Origin: Lachnospiraceae bacterium UBA1748
Lineage (GTDB): Bacteria; Bacillota; Clostridia; Lachnospirales; Lachnospiraceae
Reading direction: 5' to 3'
Assembly: GCA_002314855.1 (NCBI GenBank)
Contig: DCHQ01000045.1
Span: 1,541-11,233, forward strand
DNA length: 9,693 nt
In this document: one piece after another, positions 6,807 through 9,693 of the stretch
Layout of the letters: each line of letters opens with the position of its first letter
How positions within the stretch are numbered: position 1 is the first letter of the stretch
Notes under the pieces: generated by a model
What the model was told of the DNA's origin: nothing
What the model saw: only the letters and a program-made list of their open reading frames with translations
Databases searched by the model: none
Program-made: the position numbers and the translations under genes

Positions 6807-6827
6807 TATAAAATCATATGATAAACT
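6800..6827 (+). promoter_or_regulatory. bioY promoter
   Basis: A perfect TTGACA (6800-6805) is followed after 16 bp by TAAACT (6822-6827), which has the TGN extension of an extended -10. The -35 lies inside the right half of the BirA site, so BirA bound there would block the promoter. The predicted start leaves a leader of about 28 bases. Confidence 0.65.
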
Positions 6828-6861
6828 CTATTTTGTAAAAAAACATTAGGAGTTTATTATT

Positions 6862-7407
6862 ATGAATAAAATGACAACTTATCAGTTAGCGGTAGCAGCT
6901 TTATTTACTGCACTTATGTGTATATTTGGCCCTATAGCTTTGCCAATAGGACCAGTTCCAATCTCACTTACTAATCTAATAATCTATATAGCAGTGTTCC
7001 TTGTTGGTACTAAACTTGGAACACTCAGTTATGTAGTATATCTTATTCTTGGAGCCATAGGACTTCCTGTATTTTCTGGTTATGCTGGAGGTCTTGGTAA
7101 GCTTTCTGGACCAACTGGAGGATATCTTATAGGATTCATACCAATGGCCATTATTTCAGGAATTGCTGTTAAGAAGTTCATGAAAAAGAAGTACATGATT
7201 GCAATCCTTATGGTTGTTGCTACACTTCTTGACTATGCACTTGGTACAATGTGGTTCGTCTTTATGATGAAGTGTGAGGTATGGTATGCACTTACAGTAT
7301 GTGTTTTCCCATTCCTTTTAGGCGATGCCGCCAAGATAGCAGTAGCTATTATTTTAGGTAGTTTAATACGTGGAAGACTTATGAAGCTCGGTTTTATAAA
7401 AGAATAG
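6862..7407 (+). CDS. bioY: Biotin transporter BioY (ECF substrate-binding subunit)
   Basis: Membrane S component that captures biotin, either alone or with the shared ECF energizing module (EcfA, EcfA', EcfT), which is not in this window. The 181-residue length and six hydrophobic segments are normal for BioY. Family motifs are intact: GPVPISLTNLIIYIAVFLVG (30-49), GAIGLPVFSGYAGGLGKLSG (64-83) running into PTGGYLIGF, GTMWF (128-132) and GDAAKIAVA (154-162) with the conserved Asp and Lys. AGGAG (6848-6852) nine bases upstream supports the ATG. It has its own promoter and a BirA operator. No biotin synthesis genes are seen nearby, which fits a biotin scavenger. The VUT-family transporter follows 149 bp later and may be partly co-transcribed. 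Confidence 0.96.
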   Translation: MNKMTTYQLAVAALFTALMCIFGPIALPIGPVPISLTNLIIYIAVFLVGTKLGTLSYVVYLILGAIGLPVFSGYAGGLGKLSGPTGGYLIGFIPMAIISGIAVKKFMKKKYMIAILMVVATLLDYALGTMWFVFMMKCEVWYALTVCVFPFLLGDAAKIAVAIILGSLIRGRLMKLGFIKE

Positions 7408-7435
7408 AATTATAAGTTTCTATATAAAATAAAGG

Positions 7436-7531
7436 TTGCAAATAACGGGCTTCAGTTGTAATATCTTGTTTGCAATATTAATGCGTGGTTACACTACGCC
7501 AAGCAGTTCGGGTCCGATATCCTGCTTGTAA
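7436..7531 (+). ncRNA. Structured leader, candidate riboswitch, before the VUT transporter
   Basis: The 149 bp between bioY and the VUT gene can form several RNA elements. Stem A pairs TTGCAAA (7436-7442) with TTTGCAA (7469-7475) around a 26-base loop. Stem B pairs GCGTGG (7483-7488) with CTACGC (7494-7499) around TTACA. Stem C pairs CAAGCAG (7500-7506) perfectly with CTGCTTG (7522-7528) around 15 bases. The TTACA loop of B complements TGTAA (7527-7531) at the 3' end of C, allowing a pseudoknot, although this competes with the last two pairs of C. The Shine-Dalgarno site begins about 15 bases later. Relatives of the downstream gene carry queuosine precursors and are often under preQ1 riboswitches. 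I do not recognise the preQ1-I consensus here, so the ligand is open. A structured intergenic leader without sensing function is the main alternative. Confidence 0.4.
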
Positions 7532-7544
7532 AATATTAAAACCA

Positions 7545-7550
7545 AAGGAG
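7545..7550 (+). promoter_or_regulatory. Shine-Dalgarno site setting the VUT start
   Basis: AAGGAG, six bases before the ATG at 7557. It shows that the frame from the upstream ATG at 7485, which would run through the structured leader, is not the true start. Confidence 0.85.
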
Positions 7551-7556
7551 ATAAAA

Positions 7557-8288
7557 ATGAATAAGTTAAAAAAAGAACTGGAAGACATGAAACTCTTGCT
7601 GAGGAACGTGCCAAGTCTGGTTATCTCGTTATTCTTTATTAGCGTGATAGTCATGAACCTCTTGGCCAATAAGGAGCTGTTCTCGGCCAAATACCTGGCC
7701 TTGGACTGCGGCTTTACCGTAAGCTGGGTTTCTTTTTTATGCATGGATATGATATGTAAGCATTTTGGGCCTAAGGCTGCAGCTAAAATATCAGTTCTTG
7801 CACTGTTTATTAACCTGTGTGTATGCTTGTTATTCAAACTCATGAGTATGACTCCAGGTATGTGGGGTGAATTTTATACCTATGAATCTATGGATGTAAA
7901 TATCGCACTTAATAATACGATTGGTGGTAGCTGGTATATAGTTCTTGGCAGCAGCCTCGCCATGTTTGTATCAGCTTTATGTAATTCAGGTTTGAATTAT
8001 GTTATTGCAAAAAGACTTAAGTCGGACAGCTATAAGGATTTTGCGATCAGATCCTTCACATCAACTGCTATAGCTCAGTTTGTGGATAATCTTGTATTTG
8101 CAACAGTGGTGTCTCATGTGTTTTTTGGCTGGACATGGATTCAGGTGCTAACATGTTCACTTACTGGTGCAGCCATGGAGCTTCTTGGTGAGGTAGTACT
8201 TAGTCCTATGGGATATAGAGCCACTAAAAAATGGAAAGAAGAACAGGTTGGTCAGCAGTACCTTGATTATATGGCCGCTGGAAAATAG
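7557..8288 (+). CDS. VUT/YhhQ-family transporter, putative queuosine-precursor or vitamin uptake
   Basis: Integral membrane protein of 243 residues with about six hydrophobic segments (roughly 18-37, 47-66, 77-97, 127-150, 168-190 and 192-215). The pattern resembles the VUT family (DUF165, YhhQ): MNLLANKELF after the first helix, a polar helix with AIRSFTSTAIAQFVDNLVF (Arg165, Gln174, Asp177), and a basic, soluble C-terminus. Characterised YhhQ proteins import queuosine precursors such as preQ0, while other members are only named as vitamin transporters, so the substrate here is inferred. A structured leader precedes it and bioY lies upstream, consistent with a small uptake cluster. The first 60 codons use CTG, CTC, GCC and AAC much more than the rest of the gene, an unusual mosaic. 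The start at 7557 is set by AAGGAG six bases upstream. Confidence 0.8.
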   Translation: MNKLKKELEDMKLLLRNVPSLVISLFFISVIVMNLLANKELFSAKYLALDCGFTVSWVSFLCMDMICKHFGPKAAAKISVLALFINLCVCLLFKLMSMTPGMWGEFYTYESMDVNIALNNTIGGSWYIVLGSSLAMFVSALCNSGLNYVIAKRLKSDSYKDFAIRSFTSTAIAQFVDNLVFATVVSHVFFGWTWIQVLTCSLTGAAMELLGEVVLSPMGYRATKKWKEEQVGQQYLDYMAAGK

Positions 8289-8339
8289 TAGCTTGCAGTA
8301 TAGATGATTATTGGATTCATATATTACATGGAGAATTAA

Positions 8340-8993
8340 ATGGACATACTGATTACTGGTACTTCAAAAGGAATAGGAAGAGCCGTAGCAATTAAGTTTT
8401 TGAATAAAGGCCATAGAGTGTATGGCATGGATGTTCTTGCCAGCAGTATAGACTGTGCGGAATATATACATATTGTGGCTGATGTGCGAGATGTATCCTC
8501 TTATCCAGATATTAAGCCTCATATTATAGTAAATAATGCGGGTGTTCAGGATAGTGGAGAGGATATAGATATTAATTTAAAAGGTGTTATTAGCATTACT
8601 GAGCATTACGCATTTCATAACGAAAATATTGTGTCAGTTGTGAATATCGGATCGGCTAGTGCTCATACAGGTTCGGAGTTTCCAGAATATGCTGCATCTA
8701 AGGGAGGACTTATCTCGTATACCAAGAATCTCGCTAACAGGTTAGCTCCCAAAGCTATATGTAACAGCATTGATCCAGGCGGAGTATTAACAGAACTCAA
8801 TAAGTGTGTTATGGAAGATGAGACTCTATGGAATCAGATTATGGAACTTACACCACTTAAAAGATGGGCAACTCCAGAGGAAATAGCTGATTGGGTATAT
8901 TTTGTAGGCGTGGAAAATCGGTTTATGACAGGGCAGAATCTTCTTATTGATGGTGGAGAGGCTGGCAATACCAAGTTTATATGGCCTGAATAA
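8340..8993 (+). CDS. Short-chain dehydrogenase/reductase (SDR), compact
   Basis: NAD(P)-dependent oxidoreductase of 217 residues, shorter than the usual 240-260. The Rossmann fold is clear: ILITGTSKGIG (3-13) binds the nucleotide, and VYGMDV places Asp31 at the end of the second strand, which favours NAD(H) over NADP(H). NNAG is at 65-68. The active-site set appears complete: Asn79 in DINLKG, a serine in NIGSAS (105 or 107), Tyr117 and Lys121 in YAASK, then the PGG motif (146-148). The deficit lies mainly between the second strand and the NNAG motif and before YAASK. The substrate is unknown. GGAG six bases before the ATG supports the start. It follows the VUT gene by 51 bp with no obvious promoter or terminator between them, so read-through from that transcript is likely. 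Confidence 0.92.
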   Translation: MDILITGTSKGIGRAVAIKFLNKGHRVYGMDVLASSIDCAEYIHIVADVRDVSSYPDIKPHIIVNNAGVQDSGEDIDINLKGVISITEHYAFHNENIVSVVNIGSASAHTGSEFPEYAASKGGLISYTKNLANRLAPKAICNSIDPGGVLTELNKCVMEDETLWNQIMELTPLKRWATPEEIADWVYFVGVENRFMTGQNLLIDGGEAGNTKFIWPE

Positions 8994-9016
8994 TATTCAA
9001 CATTAATATAATAAAT

Positions 9017-9057
9017 AAGACCTTGCTATCGTGATATCGGATAGCAAGGTCTTTATT
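9017..9057. terminator. Strong bidirectional terminator
   Basis: AAGACCTTGCTATC (9017-9030) pairs perfectly over 14 bp with GATAGCAAGGTCTT (9040-9053) around a nine-base loop. A TTATT tail follows on the plus strand, and a long TTATTTATTATATT tail on the minus strand. It sits between the convergent SDR and pgi genes and should end both transcripts. The uridine tract is better for the minus (pgi) direction. Confidence 0.9.
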
Positions 9058-9080
9058 AATTTATACTAATCAAAGATGTA

Positions 9081-9693
9081 TTAGATATTTAAAAGATCGC
9101 TGTATACTGCAAGTGCTCCATCGGTATCATGAGCAAGTACCTTCTTAGCAAGTACCTTACCGAGCTGAACACCTTCCTGGTCAAAGCTGTTGATGTTCCA
9201 AGCAAATCCCTGATACATAACCTTGTTCTCGAAGTGAGAAAGGAGTGCACCCATTGTCTCAGGAGTAAGCTGATCACCAATAATAATACTTGAAGGACGT
9301 CCACCTTCGAATTTCTTATTATTATTCTCATCATCCTTACCACAAGCAAAAGCAACTATCTGAGCTGCAACATTAGCACAAAGCTTCTGCTGACTTGTAC
9401 TTCCCTGAATATCAACATCCATACCACACTGATTATTCTTAAATCCAATAAACTGAAGTGGAATAATGTCTGTTCCCTGATGAAGTAACTGATAGAATGA
9501 ATGCTGGCCATTTGTTCCTGGCTCACCAAAAATGATTGGTCCTGTTACATAGTTAACAGGTTCGCCAAATCTGTTTACACTCTTACCATTTGACTCCATA
9601 TCAGCCTGCTGAAGATGTGCAGGGAAACGGCTAAGTGCCTGAGAATATGGTAAAACAGCTGTCGCATCATATCCTAATACATTTCTCTCATAT
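9081..9693 (-). CDS. pgi: Glucose-6-phosphate isomerase, C-terminal part
   Basis: The last 203 codons of pgi, cut by the right edge. The enzyme interconverts glucose 6-phosphate and fructose 6-phosphate in glycolysis and gluconeogenesis in the cytoplasm. The frame is open to the edge, reading YERNVLGYDATAVLPYSQAL and onward, so the ATG at 9599 (the Met of MESNGK) is internal, not the start. Family motifs visible: LSRFPAHLQQADMESNGK with the catalytic Glu, GEPGTNGQHSFYQLLHQGTD with the catalytic His in NGQH, and SFDQEGVQLGK with the active-site Lys, which matches the second PGI signature. These residues are assigned by counting against the known human enzyme (Glu357, His388, Lys518). About half of a roughly 450-residue Firmicutes enzyme is present. 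The gene ends at the strong bidirectional terminator and is unrelated to the uptake genes beside it. Confidence 0.95.
   Translation of the reverse strand, partial: YERNVLGYDATAVLPYSQALSRFPAHLQQADMESNGKSVNRFGEPVNYVTGPIIFGEPGTNGQHSFYQLLHQGTDIIPLQFIGFKNNQCGMDVDIQGSTSQQKLCANVAAQIVAFACGKDDENNNKKFEGGRPSSIIIGDQLTPETMGALLSHFENKVMYQGFAWNINSFDQEGVQLGKVLAKKVLAHDTDGALAVYSDLLNI

Noticed and set aside
7483..7500. Resemblance of TGGTTACACTACGC to a T-box antiterminator (TGGNACCGCG)
   Set aside because: The match is partial, there is no stem I region or terminator helix, and the downstream gene is not an amino acid or tRNA-synthetase gene.
7483..7530. tRNA-like stretch with TTCGGGTCCGA inside a 7 bp stem before the VUT gene
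   Set aside because: The loop is 15 bases instead of the seven of a T arm, and no acceptor, D and anticodon arms of the right spacing can be drawn. A structured leader explains it better.
9089..9355. Second minus-strand frame inside pgi
   Set aside because: It overlaps the conserved pgi frame and has no family features; it is a shadow frame.

Overview
The window is AT-rich, has strong AGGAGG-type ribosome binding sites and compact genes, and carries gene families typical of anaerobic gut or rumen Firmicutes. A Lachnospiraceae relative such as Butyrivibrio or Pseudobutyrivibrio is my best guess. This is inferred from composition and gene families, not from a phylogenetic marker. The region looks chromosomal: I see no mobile element, CRISPR array, rRNA or tRNA.

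Layout. At the left edge lies the N-terminus of a membrane-anchored protein with a FecR-like start (minus, cut by the edge). It diverges from a family 2 glycosyltransferase (plus). That gene converges on a 532-residue alpha/beta-hydrolase esterase (minus) that seems to contain a second, degenerate hydrolase domain. A 214 bp intergenic region rich in palindromes and direct repeats separates the esterase from a divergent membrane acyltransferase (plus). The glycosyltransferase, esterase and acyltransferase may act on surface polysaccharide or on acyl groups of glycans, but they are not one operon.

The acyltransferase converges with only 7 bp between stops on a TetR-type regulator (minus). The regulator is divergent from a DegV-family fatty-acid-binding protein and a HAD phosphatase (plus, probable operon). 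The DegV promoter is bracketed by two copies of an AAGSGAC-AT(T)A-GTTNCTT element, which makes the TetR protein the likely local controller of that operon.

Next are two small-molecule uptake genes. bioY (biotin transporter S component) sits behind a convincing BirA operator that overlaps its promoter. A VUT/YhhQ-family transporter follows, behind a 149 bp leader that can fold into several hairpins and a pseudoknot and is a candidate riboswitch. A compact short-chain dehydrogenase/reductase comes next. A strong bidirectional terminator then separates it from the 3' part of pgi (glucose-6-phosphate isomerase, minus), which is cut by the right edge.

The most interesting items are the structured leader before the VUT transporter, the TetR operator pair, the two-domain esterase and the BirA-controlled bioY promoter. 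I did not find a clearly new defence or mobile system. All gaps between genes are shorter than 300 bases.
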